Positions 15,001-26,029 of a stretch of DNA of 64,000 bases are shown piece after piece. The translations under genes and the position numbers were made by a program. The DNA comes from Mesostigma viride (lineage: Eukaryota > Streptophyta > Mesostigmatophyceae > Mesostigmatales > Mesostigmataceae): the NCBI GenBank assembly GCA_009746045.1, contig RPFO01000072.1, positions 590,105 to 654,104 on the forward strand. Direction: 5' to 3'. A model generated the notes under the pieces. It was not told where the DNA came from, ran no database searches, and saw nothing but the letters and a program-made list of their open reading frames with translations. The stretch's first letter is position 1. Every line of letters begins with the position of its first letter.

Positions 15001-18000
15001 GGGTGGACTTTCTGGGGCGAGACTTTGTCGTGTTGGGACGGTGAGTCACCACACACACACACACTTGTCCTCCCCCAAGTTTGCTATGGTGTTTGCCCCC
15101 ACCCCGTCTGCTGTATCCCTGGCTGCACCAAGTCTGCTGCAACCTTGAGGGGACGTCGGAGACATGGTCACATGGGCCCCTGAATCATCTTGACGTCCGT
15201 CTTTTGTCCCGAATGACAAGCGTACCCTCACTCTCCGCGCTCCCAGGGCTGGGTGTCAGAGCGGTCACACATGCAGCTGGTTGGCACGTGTATGTATGTA
15301 TGTGCCCATCATTGAGATCGGTCGGGGTCGCAGCCCGGGATGATCATATTATGTGCATGGGCATGTGGCGGATCTGTCCCATAGGACATCAGGGCCTGGC
15401 CGAGGGTGCCCCAACACGCATGGTACTGCTGCCTACGGCCCAGCGTACTGCCACTGCATCTGTCCTGTATACCGAACGTACCTACTATCCCTCCCTCCCT
15501 TCACGTGTTCCCCACGCCTTGCGCTGCCTCCCTATGGCGTCCCATCCCAGCGTTGCCCTTTGCATCGCCAGCGCCGCTCCCCCATCTCCCATCCCAGTTT
15601 GTGTTTCTCCGTTGCGCACCTTCTGTCACCAGGCACCCTCTTATTTGTGTAATGAACACAAGTGAGACTACTTATACGGATGTAGTGTTCTAAACTCCCC
15701 AATCACCTCCACCACGCCGTTGTACATGGAACCCTTACCCTGAAATTTTTATCGGCTGCCCTCACCCCCCCTATGCCCTCACCCCCCCATTTGCCGCAGG
15801 ATGTTGTACGCGTTTGGCACCTTCCTCGAGTGCTGCTTCCCTGCAGTGGCCACCGCACCGCTGGCGTCCGCGTTGGTCGACATGCTGCAGGACAGGTGCG
15901 GGAAGGGGAGGGGCTGGTTGGCACGCTGCAGGACAAGTGCGGGAAGGGGAGGGGCTGGTTGGCACGCTGCAGGACAAGTGGGGGGGTGCCGGGATGAAGA
16001 CGCCGCAGATGTGTGCGCGCGTGTGTGTGTCAGTAGTGGCTGTCATAGTGGCTGTGCTAAAATGTGAGGACCCATGTGCTTTGTGCGCAGGCTACGACAC
16101 GACTTGCTTCACGCAACATACCCTACCGCAGTGGGGCTCACAACTCACAAGCCAAACAATGATTCGAGGCCCCCCCAGAGTCAGTGCACCTTCACCCTGA
16201 CTGTCTGGATGTGCATTCGCTGTGCCCTGGGTAACAAGTCAGGACGTGTGCAGGTGCGAGCATGCAGATATGGTAGGTAGCCCAAGGGTGACCTCACTCT
16301 ACCGCAGTGACGGTAGGTAGGGTGGCTTCTGTACTGCCTGTTTGTGATGCTGTCACTCTTGCTCCATCTACGGCCTCACCCGGCAAGCACCCCACATTGA
16401 GTTGACCTTCGCATGTACCTGTTGAAGCGCTTTTGTGATTCTAATGTTGGCCTCTTGTTAAGTTTGACATGGTTTGGCATTCTGTCTGACTGCGCTGACA
16501 TCATTCCTGGCTGCTATCTCCCGCCACCTGCCTGCCCTTCCCCTCCTGCAGGGCGGTCCACGCCCACCAGGAACCCTACGTGCGCTGCGGGGCGCTCTTT
16601 GCGCTCTCCCGTGTGATGATTACGCTGATACCGGGACACCTGGCGGCCGCCCTGTCAGGGGGGGACCCGCAACTGGCCATGCAGCTAGACTGGGCGTGGG
16701 AGTGGGCGTCTTCCGTCATGTCCACCGACAGCAACAAGCCGTGCCGCCTAGTAAGTCGAATGCTAACTCGGGCAACTGTGTGTCAACGCTTTTGTAAGTA
16801 TTCGGTTCATCGAAGAAGCTGGTCTTTTAGTGAAATGGCACTTGATAGCAACATTTGTGAGGAGCATGGAACGTTATCTGTAACGCTGAACCATGCATAT
16901 GCTCATCTTTTGTGGTGTTCAGTTCTCTTTGTTCCTTCTGCTAGGTGCTCTTCCACGGCTGTCTTAAGGTTCATGCTAGCTTCAAGCTTCATGCAAGCTT
17001 CAGACTGTATGCATCAATTTGGCAGCGCAGCGTGTCTCGGTCCTCCGTGTCTATTGTCTTGGAGGTTACTTTTTGCAAACGCTCTTGGCGGCTGCCTTGC
17101 TATCGCGGCTCGCACACTAGTGGTTACCGGGGATTGTTCCGTGTGTACCATTATTAGAGCGTGGGTTGTTGCTTGTGTGTCATTATTAGAGCGTGGGTTG
17201 TTGCTTGTGTGTCATTATTAGAGTGTGGGTTGTTGCTTGTGTGTCATTGTTAGAGCGTGGGTTGTTGCTTGTGTGTCATTGTTAGAGCGTGGGTTGTTGC
17301 TTGTGTGTCATTATTAGAGCGTGGGTTGTTGCTTGTGTGTCATCATTAGAGCGTGGGTTGTTGCTTGTGTGTCATCATTAGAGTGTGGGTTGTTGCTTGT
17401 GTGTCATTATTAGAGCGTGGGTTGTTGCTTGTGTGTCATCATTAGAGTGTGGGTTGTTGCTTGTGTGTCATTATTAGAGCGTGGGTTGTTGCTTGTGTGT
17501 CATCATCAGAGCGTGGGTTGTTGCTTGTGTATCATTATTAGAGCGTGGGTTGTTGCTTGTGTGTCATCATTAGAGCGTAGGTTGTTGCTTGTGTGTCATT
17601 ATTAGAGCGTGGTTTGTTGCTTGTGTGTCATCATTAGAGCGTGGTTTGTTGCTTGTGTGTCATCATTAGAGCGTGGGTTGTTGCTTGTGTGTCATCATTA
17701 GAGTGTGGGTTGTTGCTTGTGTGTCATTATTAGAGCGTGGGTTGTTGCTTGTGTGTCATCATTAGAGCGTGGGTCGTTGCTTGTGTATCATTATTAGAGC
17801 GTGGGTTGTTGCTTGTGTGTCATCATTAGAGCGTGGGTTGTTGCTTGTGTATCATTATTAGAGCGTGGGTTGTTGCTTGTGTGTCATTATTAGAGCGTGG
17901 GTTGTTGCTTGTGTGTCATCATTAGAGCGTAGGTTGTTGCTTGTGTGTCATTATTAGAGCGTGGGTTGTTGCTTGTGTGCCATCATTAGAGCGTGGGTTG

Positions 18001-19215
18001 TTGCTTGTGTGTCATTATTAGAGCGTGGGTTGTTGCTTGTGTGTCATTATTAGAGCGTGGGTTGTTGCTTGTGTGTCATTGTTAGAGCGTGGGTTGTTGC
18101 TTGTGTGTCACTATTAGAGCGTGGGTTGTTGCTTGTGTGTCATCATTAGAGCGTGGGTTGTTGCTTGTGTGTCATTATTAGAGCGTGGGTTGTTGCTTGT
18201 GTGTCATTATTAGAGCGTGGGTTGTTGCTTGTGTGTCATTATTAGAGCGTGGGTTGTTGCTTGTGTGTCATTGTTAGAGCGTGGGTTGTTGCTTGTGTGT
18301 CATCATTAGAGCGTGGGTTGTTGCTTGTGTGTCATTATTAGAGCGTGGGTTGTTGCTTGTGTATCATTATTAGAGCGTGGGTTGTTGCTTGTGTGTCATT
18401 ATTAGAGCGTGGGTTGTTGCTTGTGTATCATTATTAGAGCGTGGTTTGTTGCTTGTGTGTCATCATTAGAGCGTGGGTTGTTGCTTGTGTGTCATTATTA
18501 GAGCGTGGTTTGTTGCTTGTGTATCATTATTAGAGCGTGGTTTGTTGCTTGTGTGTCATTATTAGAGCGTGGGTTGTTGCTTGTGTATCATTATTAGAGC
18601 GTGGGTTGTTGCTTGTGTGTCATCATTAGAGCGTGGGTTGTTGCTTGTGTGTCATTATTAGAGCGTGGGTTGTTGCTTGTGTGTCATTATTAGAGCGTGG
18701 GTTGTTGCTTGTGTGTCATTATTAGAGCGTGGGTTGTTGCTTGTGCGTCATTATTAGAGCGTGGGTTGTTGCTTGTGTGTCACTATTAGAGCGTAGATTG
18801 TTGCTTGTGTGTCATTATTAGAGCGTGGGTTGTTGCTTGTGTATCATTTTTAGGGTGTGGGTTGTTGCACAAATGAATGCCTTGCAGGCCCCCAATCATG
18901 GAGACTTTCATCATGGACGCAGAAGCAGGACTAAATAGAAAAGGCACCTCTCAGTGACCTATTCCTTCCGCCGTCTTTCGCATATGTGGGCATGCAAAGC
19001 AGCCTGTCCTTTGCATAAAGCTGTCTTTGTCCAATCAGTGGTTGCATGTATTTTAGACTGCTGAGGCAACACACAGGCTGCTGAGGCCAGATATGAGCAC
19101 TTTGCATGTGATGTTGGATTTTGCTGTGCTTGTCTACCAGATGGCGTCAGGAGTGCTTGGGCTACATGCAGACCTGGCGGGGCGTGCGATGAAGCTCGAC
19201 CTAGAGATCAGTTAA
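1..19215 (+). CDS. TELO2: TELO2/Tel2 homologue, TTT complex subunit (16 exons, 5' end outside window)
   Basis: Tel2 works with TTI1 and TTI2, and with HSP90/R2TP, to mature and stabilise PIKK kinases (ATM, ATR, TOR, SMG1) in cytoplasm and nucleus (family knowledge). Exons I read: 1-393, 1056-1275, 2008-2526, 3418-3716, 4452-4587, 5196-5605, 6264-6428, 7154-7631, 8278-8398, 8888-8962, 9470-9696, 13798-13871, 14620-15040, 15800-15895, 16552-16750, 19141-19215. All junctions are GT-AG and every phase matches, giving 1,301 residues inside the window; human TELO2 is 837. The Tel2 family match rests on YLLSEKLLLQAVLPPP (exon 6), RHMGMRVARQLS (exon 8), ALEGLVRARPDELADHA (exon 10), DRLFILDVLSDAALELS (exons 12-13), FMLPIMRGYDQ, MLYAFGTFLECC and EPYVRCGALFALSRV (exons 13-15). 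Extra length is low-complexity Ala/Ser/Gly/Pro sequence. The first two exons are less certain. The reading frame is open to the left edge, so the start codon lies outside. The stop is TAA at 19213. Confidence 0.88.
93..157 (+). repeat. (CAGCAC)n hexanucleotide repeat in TELO2 first exon
   Basis: About ten tandem CAGCAC units. In the reading frame that leads into exon 1 of the TELO2 homologue they encode an alternating Pro-Ala stretch. It is preceded by a Ser-Thr run from CAACAT repeats at 64-92. This suggests a flexible N-terminal tail that can vary in length. Confidence 0.85.
1527..1697. repeat. 54-bp minisatellite, about 3 units, in TELO2 intron
   Basis: Three imperfect copies of a 54-bp unit containing ACACACCCAGTTGG and GTCATGAGCGC. 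They lie in the intron between the exons ending at 1275 and starting at 2008. Just upstream (1405-1486) a 39-bp unit containing CATCATGACT is present twice. Confidence 0.8.
3138..3207. repeat. 36-bp direct repeat, 2 copies, in TELO2 intron
   Basis: Two adjacent near-identical copies of a unit beginning GTCAGTGTGGCGCTGGG, inside the intron 2527-3417. Confidence 0.8.
5849..6041. repeat. 48-bp minisatellite, 4 units, in TELO2 intron
   Basis: Four tandem units containing CTGGTGCCGCAC and CATCTCGGTGGTCTTGCC. The last is shortened by loss of four T residues. Located in the intron 5606-6263. Confidence 0.9.
9371..9441. repeat. (TG)n-rich microsatellite
   Basis: An interrupted TG/CG dinucleotide run just upstream of the polypyrimidine tract (9441-9467) of the acceptor at 9469. 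It may help define the branch/pyrimidine region but is otherwise a simple repeat. Confidence 0.85.
9774..13604. repeat. 25-bp minisatellite, about 155 units, in TELO2 intron
   Basis: A continuous 3.83-kb array of a 25-bp unit beginning GATCCCTTCACC and ending ATCGCT. A CCACC to CCACCT variant and occasional shortened 20-bp units (for example near 10255, 10400, 10800) are scattered through it. The array fills most of the 4.1-kb intron 9697-13797. One strand is almost pure C/A/T and the other G-rich, so the transcript or non-template strand could form structures. It has no unique spacers, so it is not a CRISPR array. Confidence 0.97.
17150..18872. repeat. 32-bp minisatellite, about 54 units, in last TELO2 intron
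   Basis: Tandem 32-bp units containing TTAGAGCGTGGGTTGTTGC and TTGTGTGTCA, with point variants such as GTATCA, CATCATT and GTGGTTTG. The array lies in the 2.4-kb last intron (16751-19140). Its strand bias is G/T-rich, opposite to that of the 25-bp array. Since 32 is not a multiple of three, long translations across it are accidental. Confidence 0.97.
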
Positions 19216-20668
19216 GGGGACTCGGCGCGGCGAATATTTTCCGCGCAAAAAAAATTCCGCGGTACCCCTCCGTGCCGTGAAAAGTGGGTGCACGGTGAAC
19301 GCACCCCTTGCGGAAGTGGCCATGGCGACTGCTTGTACACGAAACGTGACAAATCCGGCACGTGGAAGGCAGAAAAAATGCTCGATTGTTGGAGAAGATT
19401 AGTTACTGATTCCACTTTATGGTGGGATGGTTGCGATCTGTAATGTCGCGGGCTTTTTTTCTTTACGATCGGCAGGGGGGGTCCGACCTGAATTTCTGTC
19501 GGGATGAAATGAATTAAGTATCATGTATGCCTTAGGGTGTGATGTTGATTGTTACCAGCTTTGATGGTCGTAAGGCAAGCTAGTTTAATGATGTTTCTAA
19601 ATCCGTAAAAATTCCCGCTGCTATCTTTACGTTTCCCGTCATTTTGCTGTAAGATAACATTAGGCCTGCGCGATGCGTGCCCAAGCTCTCCATGAAAGGC
19701 TGGCCTTTCTTGTGCGCCTGGGCACGAATAAATGCCCGTTACGGTACGTTCTTGTATAAAACGTCTATAGTTAGCGTTTTCCTGCTTTCTTGGCTCGTTA
19801 AACGTAAGCTTTTTGCCTTCTTTCCGGCCAGATGCTGCCATGAAGTTGCGGGTCCTGGCGCTGCATCGTTAGATTCCTGGATGTTTTTCAGCCAGTTTGT
19901 ATGTGACATGGCTGGCTTGCTGCAGCGCGTGGCCCACAACCTGTCGGGAAGGTGTCATGCTTTTGGTTTCCATGCTTCTCTGAAATTTCTTTTGCTTTTA
20001 GGACAGTTGTGTTCGAGGAAATTCACGCGGTCTTCCTAAGCAGCGGCATCATTGTCCCCAGACACTGACAAGCTGGCACCTGTCTCCTAAAAAAAAAAAT
20101 TGGCTCGTGCTTGCTAGAAAGGAGGCGGCATGCATTTTGCTGGACACAATGCGTTGGTGGCACACGCGTCAGGTAGGTTGTTCCAATGTTCTCTTCACCT
20201 TTCCCACTGAGTAAAGGATAGCCTTTGTAATGCTAGCCAGAGCAGCTAGCCTCGGGTTGCTGGATAAGAACTCAGCTTATTTTCTCTTTATATACTGCGT
20301 GTGTGGTCCTCCACGTGTCCGGCTTGTTGGGCATTTTGGAATAGGGTTTTTAATGTGTTGTTGGGTGGAACAACTTGGTTGTTGGCACAAAAGCACACAT
20401 TATTAGCCTGAGATAGGCATTACATATGCTGCTCAGGCGTGTCGTCCTCCCAGCCTTGTTGTTAAGGGTAGACTGGCAAGGTTGGCTGTGCCGATGGTGG
20501 GGTATGGCGTATGACGCACTGGGCATCCTCCTCACACTCCGTGATCAAAGTGGGCATGTTTTTGGGTGTCTAGGGTCGCAAAACACATTACATTTTGGCT
20601 CAGCACTAGCTCAATTCTCTTTTAGCGTCTACCCAGGTGGCATCACAGGAAAATCAATAGTTTGAGCA
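19216..20668. other. Intergenic region, no supported gene
   Basis: Holds the TELO2 3' UTR, then about 1.2 kb of unremarkable mixed-composition sequence with homopolymer runs (for example A10 at 20089). Open frames here are short and lack recognisable domains. Confidence 0.6.
19439..19443 (+). terminator. Candidate TGTAA polyadenylation signal of TELO2
   Basis: TGTAA is the usual chlorophyte nuclear polyadenylation signal. This copy lies 224 bp after the TAA stop at 19213-19215, a plausible 3' UTR length. Other TGTAA copies exist further on, so the assignment is tentative. Confidence 0.35.
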
Positions 20669-23160
20669 TCCAATTGCTGCTTATGTCCATTGGAGTGAGG
20701 GGCAAATGCGTGGTAGGCCCACGTCCAAGCCATTAGCCAACCTAAGAATCTGCAGTTTCTAAGCTAACTAGGCCACACAACACGGGCCGAAACATCACTT
20801 ATCCAGTCATAGGGACCTGGGCCAGTCAAGAGGACCTGGGCTTTGTAATATCCTCATGGCAGCAAGGGCGGGTGGGTGGGAGCTGCAAAGAGGACTGGTT
20901 GTTGCCCCGCCACAACCCTAAGTAGCCGCCGACTTAGGTGGGGTGGCGGACGCCAGCCCACTGACCACCAGGCCAGTGGCGCCGCGCCGCCCCCGGTCCA
21001 CAGGACTGCCCCTGGTCCACAAAACTGGACCCGGTCCACAGTACCGTCCCCGGTACCCCCACACACACACTACCGTACCCCCCCCCCTCATACTACCAAG
21101 TCAGACCTGCCTACTGCGGCCTCCCCTCCCCCTTTGAGACTTCCGCAGGTCATAGATAGAATGAGCGTGAGCTCACAAAATCCAATTGCTGCTTATGTCC
21201 ATTGGAGTGAGGGGCTGCCAGAGAATACATGTTTATTACAAATGCGTGGTAGGCCCACGTCCAAGCCATTAGCCAACCTAAGAATCTGCAGTTTCTAAGC
21301 TAACTAGGCCACACAACACGGGCCGAAACATCACTTATCCAGTCATAGGGACCTGGGCCAGTCAAGACGACCTGGGCTTTGTAATATCCTCATGGCAGCA
21401 AGGGCGGGTGGGTGGGAGCTGCAAAGAGGACTGGTTGTTGCCCCGCCACAACCCTAAGTAGCCGCCGACTTAGGTGGGGTGGCGGACGCCAGCCCACTGA
21501 CCACCAGGCCAGTGGCGCCGCGCCGCCCCCGGTCCACAAAACTGGACCCGGTCCACAGTACCGTCCCCGGTACCCACACACACACACTACCGTACCCCCC
21601 CCCTCATACTACCAAGTCAGACCTGCCTACTGCGGCCTCCCCTCCCCCTTTGAGACTTTCGCAGGTCATAGATAGAATGAGCGTGAGCTCACAAAATCCA
21701 ATTGCTGCTTATGTCCATTGGAGTGAGGGGCTGCCAGAGAATACATGTTTATTACAAATGCGTGGTAGGCCCACGTCCAAGCCATCAGCCAACCTAAGAA
21801 TCTGCAGTTTCTAAGCTAACTAGGCCACACAACACGGGCCGAAACATCACTTATCCAGTCATAGGGACCTGGGCCAGTCAAGAGGACCTGGGCTTTGTAA
21901 TATCCCGCACCCACTACCTGGCCACTTGGCCGCAAGCTGTCGTATGGCCCAAACTTCTCGTCGCCCCCCTTGTCCCCTGCCGCTACCAGTGCTTCCATTC
22001 CAACCAGGCGGCAATACAAGAGGGAAGCCAAAAGTATCCCCGTAGGGACCCCCCACTACGGGGGGGTTCTCACCCATGTGGGCGCTGCCCTCGGCAGCCA
22101 CCCCTGAAGGTTCGGCAATTCTTTGTACACCTTTCTTCACATGCAGGCATAGCACCCCCGGCACCCCAAGGACGCAGCTGCGTCTGGGATCCGCTATCGC
22201 CCCGCCATAACATCTTTCCCCTTCCCCGCTGTGCACCGTCAGTCCCAACAACTCGTCCCCACTTAAATTACGCGTCAACGACCCCACCACTCCGTCCTGG
22301 CCACCGGCCGCTGAAGACTCAATTAGCACGAGGAACTGTCAGGCTGTTTAGGGTGCCGCACCCCTTGGCGCTGGGGCTGCTGCTACCCAGCTCCTGCACT
22401 GGCCTGGAGGCTCGGTATCCCCCTTCTGCTTGCTCGCATAGCGCCCTCATGCACTATCGAAATTTATTAACCAGGCCCAGCGCATCCGATACACAACAAA
22501 TTTGCCTGAGGCGTAATCCCCCTCCGCCTGTAGCTGTTACCACCCAAGCACTGCCACGATTGCCCCGCTTTAGTTGTCCGATCAAGAGTCACTCCCGCGT
22601 CTATCCAGACCCCTCCCGCGAGCTCGGGGTGGCGAGTACAACGGGCGAGCAAAAATACACAATCTGGCACTGGCAACTACCGCCCGCACTTTGAATGGCA
22701 AATTCTTGGGGTGCTGCCGACCCCCGTCGCGCAGCCGTCATAACTTTACATAAAACAGGCCCCCGAATAATAATTCGGAGGCCGGTAGCTGTGATTTACA
22801 TTCGTCACCGCCATAGCAGTGAACACACGCCCCAGTATGGGCCGTCGACACAGCTGCAAAGAGGACTGGTTGTTGCCACGCCACAACCCTAAGTAGCCGC
22901 CGACTTAGGTGGGGTGGCGGACGCCAGCCCACTGACCACCAGGCCAGTGGCGCCGCGCCGCCCCCGGTCCACAGGACTGCCCCCGGTCCACAAAACTGGA
23001 CCCGGTCCACAGTACCGTCCCCGGTACCCACACACACACCCACACACACACTACCGTACCCCCCCCCCTCATACTACCAAGTCAGACCTGCCTACTGCGG
23101 CCTCCACTCCCCCTTTGAGACTTCCGCAGGTCATAGATATAGAACGAGCGTGAGCTCACA
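20669..23160. repeat. Tandem array of about 515-bp units, one rearranged
   Basis: Units begin near 20669, 21179 and 21697 with CAATTGCTGCTTATGTCCA and carry a G-rich block, CCGGTCCACA repeats, an (AC)n run and CAGACCTGCCTACTGCGG. The first unit lacks about 25 bp (CTGCCAGAGAATACATG region) present in the next two. The third unit stops at about 21906, is replaced by 0.94 kb of unrelated DNA, and resumes at about 22850 with AGCTGCAAAGAGGACTGG. No protein domain was recognised; frames repeated in each unit are not credible genes. Confidence 0.85.
21906..22849. other. Unique 0.94-kb segment replacing part of a 515-bp repeat unit
   Basis: It replaces about 27 bp of the repeat (TCATGGCAGC...GGTGGG) without an obvious target-site duplication. 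The minus strand has an open frame (22329 down to about 21906) with a plausible but unrecognised sequence containing GGPYGDTFGFPLVLPPG. The piece may be part of an unknown transposable element or a gene conversion product. Confidence 0.5.
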
Positions 23161-24365
23161 AATACGCTTGTCAGAATGAGCTCGAAATTGGGGGTTGTGT
23201 TTCCCCCCACTTAGTGGAATTTCGAATGTATGGATGACCCAATTCGATGTGTTGATGATTTGATTTTTTTTTTGGCTAAAAAATGTACCCATTTTGTGGT
23301 AAATTAATAACTCAAACAAATGTGATTATTTTGGCCATGTGAATATCCCAGACGTTTTAGAAGTGGAGGGACTTTGCAGGAATGTATGGGCAGGTCATTT
23401 GGATAAGTGGTTTGTCTTGGGCAAAATATCTCATGAATAGCGTCCTTTTCTATTTTTAGCTCGCCACCGGTGCGTGGTTGGGGGGAGTACCCCCAACAAG
23501 TGGTGGCATGAATGTCCAAACATCATATTTATGGTACGCAATCATCACTAAATGGTTCCCAAGTGCATTGGAATTGACATTCTATTAACCGTGGAACTCC
23601 AGGGTAACCAGACTCTAACAACGAGTGGAGCACATACAAAAGGCAGGCCACGTACATCCGGCCCGCGGCCGCCGATGCTCATGGGAACACTTATTGCTTG
23701 GCAATTAATGAATTACAGAGGGGTGACAAAGTGAAGGGCGGCTGTTGTGGTGGTTCACCTTGCGGAAGTCCTTGGCGGCTTTCTCGTTGTGGGCGGGCCG
23801 AACGAGGCCGCTGTGGGGCCACGCGTCCGTGATGTCATCATGCATGCGGGATGCAATCAAGCATGAGGGATGCAGACGCCAAGAAAGAGCAACATGTGTT
23901 GCACATCAATCGGACGACACGTTCCCTGTGTACAACATATGCAGCATAACTATTCTACGGAGTGTTTTTATGGTACTTGAGGTCATCATGGTACTCAAGG
24001 TCATTATGGTACTTCAGGGCATTATGATACTTAAGGTCATTATTTCGTTGAGAGAGAAAAGAGTCGTTCCACACATCAATCAGACATTACCCCCCACCTA
24101 TATCATTGCTTTGCGGGGGGAAACAGGGCGATGTCATTGTGGCCAGAGAACGGGGATAAAGCAAGTATACGAAAAACGGGGGGGGGGGGGGGGACGGGGG
24201 GGCGAAAAAAAAGGATGACGAGCAAAAAAGGGGGGGGGGGGGGGGGGGGGGGGCTTAAGTTGGGAAGAGAGGGGACAAGAAAGTGAATGAGAGGGATGAC
24301 CGGGGGCGCGTGGAGACAGGTTGAGGAGGCCCATCGTTGGATTAAGGGTGGTGATGCAAAGGGCC
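23161..24365. other. Intergenic region with simple repeats
   Basis: Mostly non-coding. The minus strand at 23860-23735 reads as a short coding-like stretch (contains DAWPHSGLVRPAHNEKAAK) without a recognisable family. At 23963-24043 a unit containing GGTCATTATGGTACT recurs about four times. At 24179-24253 there are two long G runs broken by A-rich sequence, which are likely assembly-difficult and possibly G-quadruplex forming. Confidence 0.5.
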
Positions 24366-24496
24366 ACGAGCCACGAGCCACGAGCCACAAGCCACGAGCC
24401 ACGAGCCACGAGCCACGAGCCACGAGCCACGAGCCACGAGCCACGAGCCACGAGCCACGAGCCACGAGCCACGAGCCACGAGCCACGAGCCACGAG
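24366..24496. repeat. (GAGCCAC)n heptamer array, about 18 units
   Basis: A near-perfect 7-bp tandem repeat that ends in GAGGTAGCCATGGCTGAC. The same junction with only two heptamers occurs at the 5' end of the second copy of this element on the minus strand near 51580-51597. The heptamer array therefore belongs to the 5' end of the retroelement and has expanded here. Confidence 0.9.
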
Positions 24497-24629
24497 GTAG
24501 CCATGGCTGACGGCGGCGCTCATAACTTTCACGTTTGAGCACCGAATTTAGCCGTGAATATCACAATCGATGCGTCTTTCTACGACGCACATGCTGATAT
24601 AATTTTCCGAAGCTATTAAGCAATATACG

Positions 24630-26029
24630 ATGAGCAAACGCCCCTCGACGCAACGCAGCCTGGCGGCTGCGCTCGGCAATGAAAATACGCCTGCAGCCTC
24701 GGCTGCAGCTTCGCCCATGCACCGGCCCAGACGGCAACGGTGACTCTAGTCGTGCCCTGGTGCTCGCCCAGCCTCCCGGGCTTGCCTCGCCATCTGCATC
24801 GCCTGAACCTAAGCGCAGTCGCTCTGCTGAGCCGCCCTGGGAAGAGACCTCCTTTGACGTCAACCGCCCCGGCTACTGGCAACGCAGCCCAGGATGGTTC
24901 ATGGAAGACGTGTTTTACGGGTCACACGCCTCGCTTCTAGCCCTGTGCGTGTACCTCACGTCCCACAACCGCGGCCGCTGGCCTGGTGATGGCCAGCTTG
25001 TCGACCCCGCCGAGGCTCTCCCAATCATTCACCGCATGAGTCGCCCCAAGCTTCAACGCTTCGCCCTCTGCTCCCTTGTTGGACGCTCCGAATCCGCGAT
25101 CTGGGCTTCCCCACCGCCCCCCCCCACCTTCCCCACCGAAGCCACCATCCGCACCCTCCTCAAGGAAGCTTTCGAGCAGCACGTGACCCCCCTTGCCGCA
25201 GATGTACGTGGCGGCGATTGGAGGCACGCTGGCTGCTGAGCTTCCCACCATCCCCACCGCCACCGCCACCCTCCTCGCCTCCACCCCCCCCCCCCTCCGC
25301 CTCCACCGACTCCATCACCGCCCAGCTCCGCGACATCGACCAGCGCCTCAAGGATAACGCAATTGCTATCGAGGTCTTGCAGAACACAGCAGGCCTCACC
25401 GCCCAGGCAGTGAAGGACATTGCCGCCAAGCCAGCCCCGGCTGCATGGCCTGGCCGGCGATGCTCCTCCCATCACGACCTGGGCGGACATGCTTAAGCAA
25501 CATACCACCTCAACCACCTCCGCCGTCGCAGCCCAGCTCCAGCGGCAGACGCTTGACCTCCGCGAGGAGGCCGAGCTCGCCAAGCGCAGCCTCAACGCCA
25601 TACTCAAGAACTTCGACATGGAAGAAGGTGAGAATTCCGAGAAGCTTGCACGTGCGTTTGAGAGCAAAATCCTTGCACGCATGGGCCTTCTTGGTGAGAT
25701 CAAGCTGACCGCCCACCGCCTCCCCCGCGCGCGGGGTAAGGCTGCCAGGGGCGCCTCCGCTTCTTCTCATCTTTGAGAGCCCAGCGGACAAGATTTCGTT
25801 TCTCAGACGCCGCAAGCGGCTCGAGAAGACTCACTTCACCGTGGACGACGACTTGACCCTGGCACAGCAACAACGGCGACGGGAGCTATGGCCGACCTAC
25901 CTCCAGCTCCGGCAGACCAAGGCGGGCCAGCCGGTGTACTGGAAGGGGGCGGCCATCTACGTCGGCCACAAGCCCTGGCACGCGACCCCCTCGACCACCG
26001 CGGCCCCAGCAACTCCAGCCCCAGCCTAG
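24630..26029 (+). pseudogene. L1-type ORF1 protein gene, frameshifted (copy 1)
   Basis: Starts ATGAGCAAACGCCCC, matching the start of the minus-strand copy. In successive frames it encodes an N-terminal domain (FDVNRPGYWQRSP... and RPKLQRFALCSLVGRSE), a coiled coil (ITAQLRDIDQRLKDNAIAIE), an RRM-like segment and a C-terminal domain with VDDDLTLAQQQRRRELWPTY and AAIYVGHKPWH. This order is that of L1 ORF1p nucleic-acid chaperones, which bind the element RNA. At least three frameshifts (near 24670, 25240 and 25770, several in homopolymers) break it, by decay or sequencing error. Confidence 0.7.

Noticed and set aside
17150-18872. Repeated direct units that might be a CRISPR or a repeat protein
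   Set aside because: 32-bp units are contiguous, not a multiple of three, and lie between confirmed exons of one gene.
20854-23049. Similar minus-strand frames in each 515-bp unit (MCGGTGDGTVDRVQF and relatives)
   Set aside because: They follow the repeat, change frame between units, and have no domain.
24103-24532. Minus-strand frames encoding WLVARGS repeats
   Set aside because: They are translations of the GAGCCAC heptamer array and G runs in all frames; no start, no domain.
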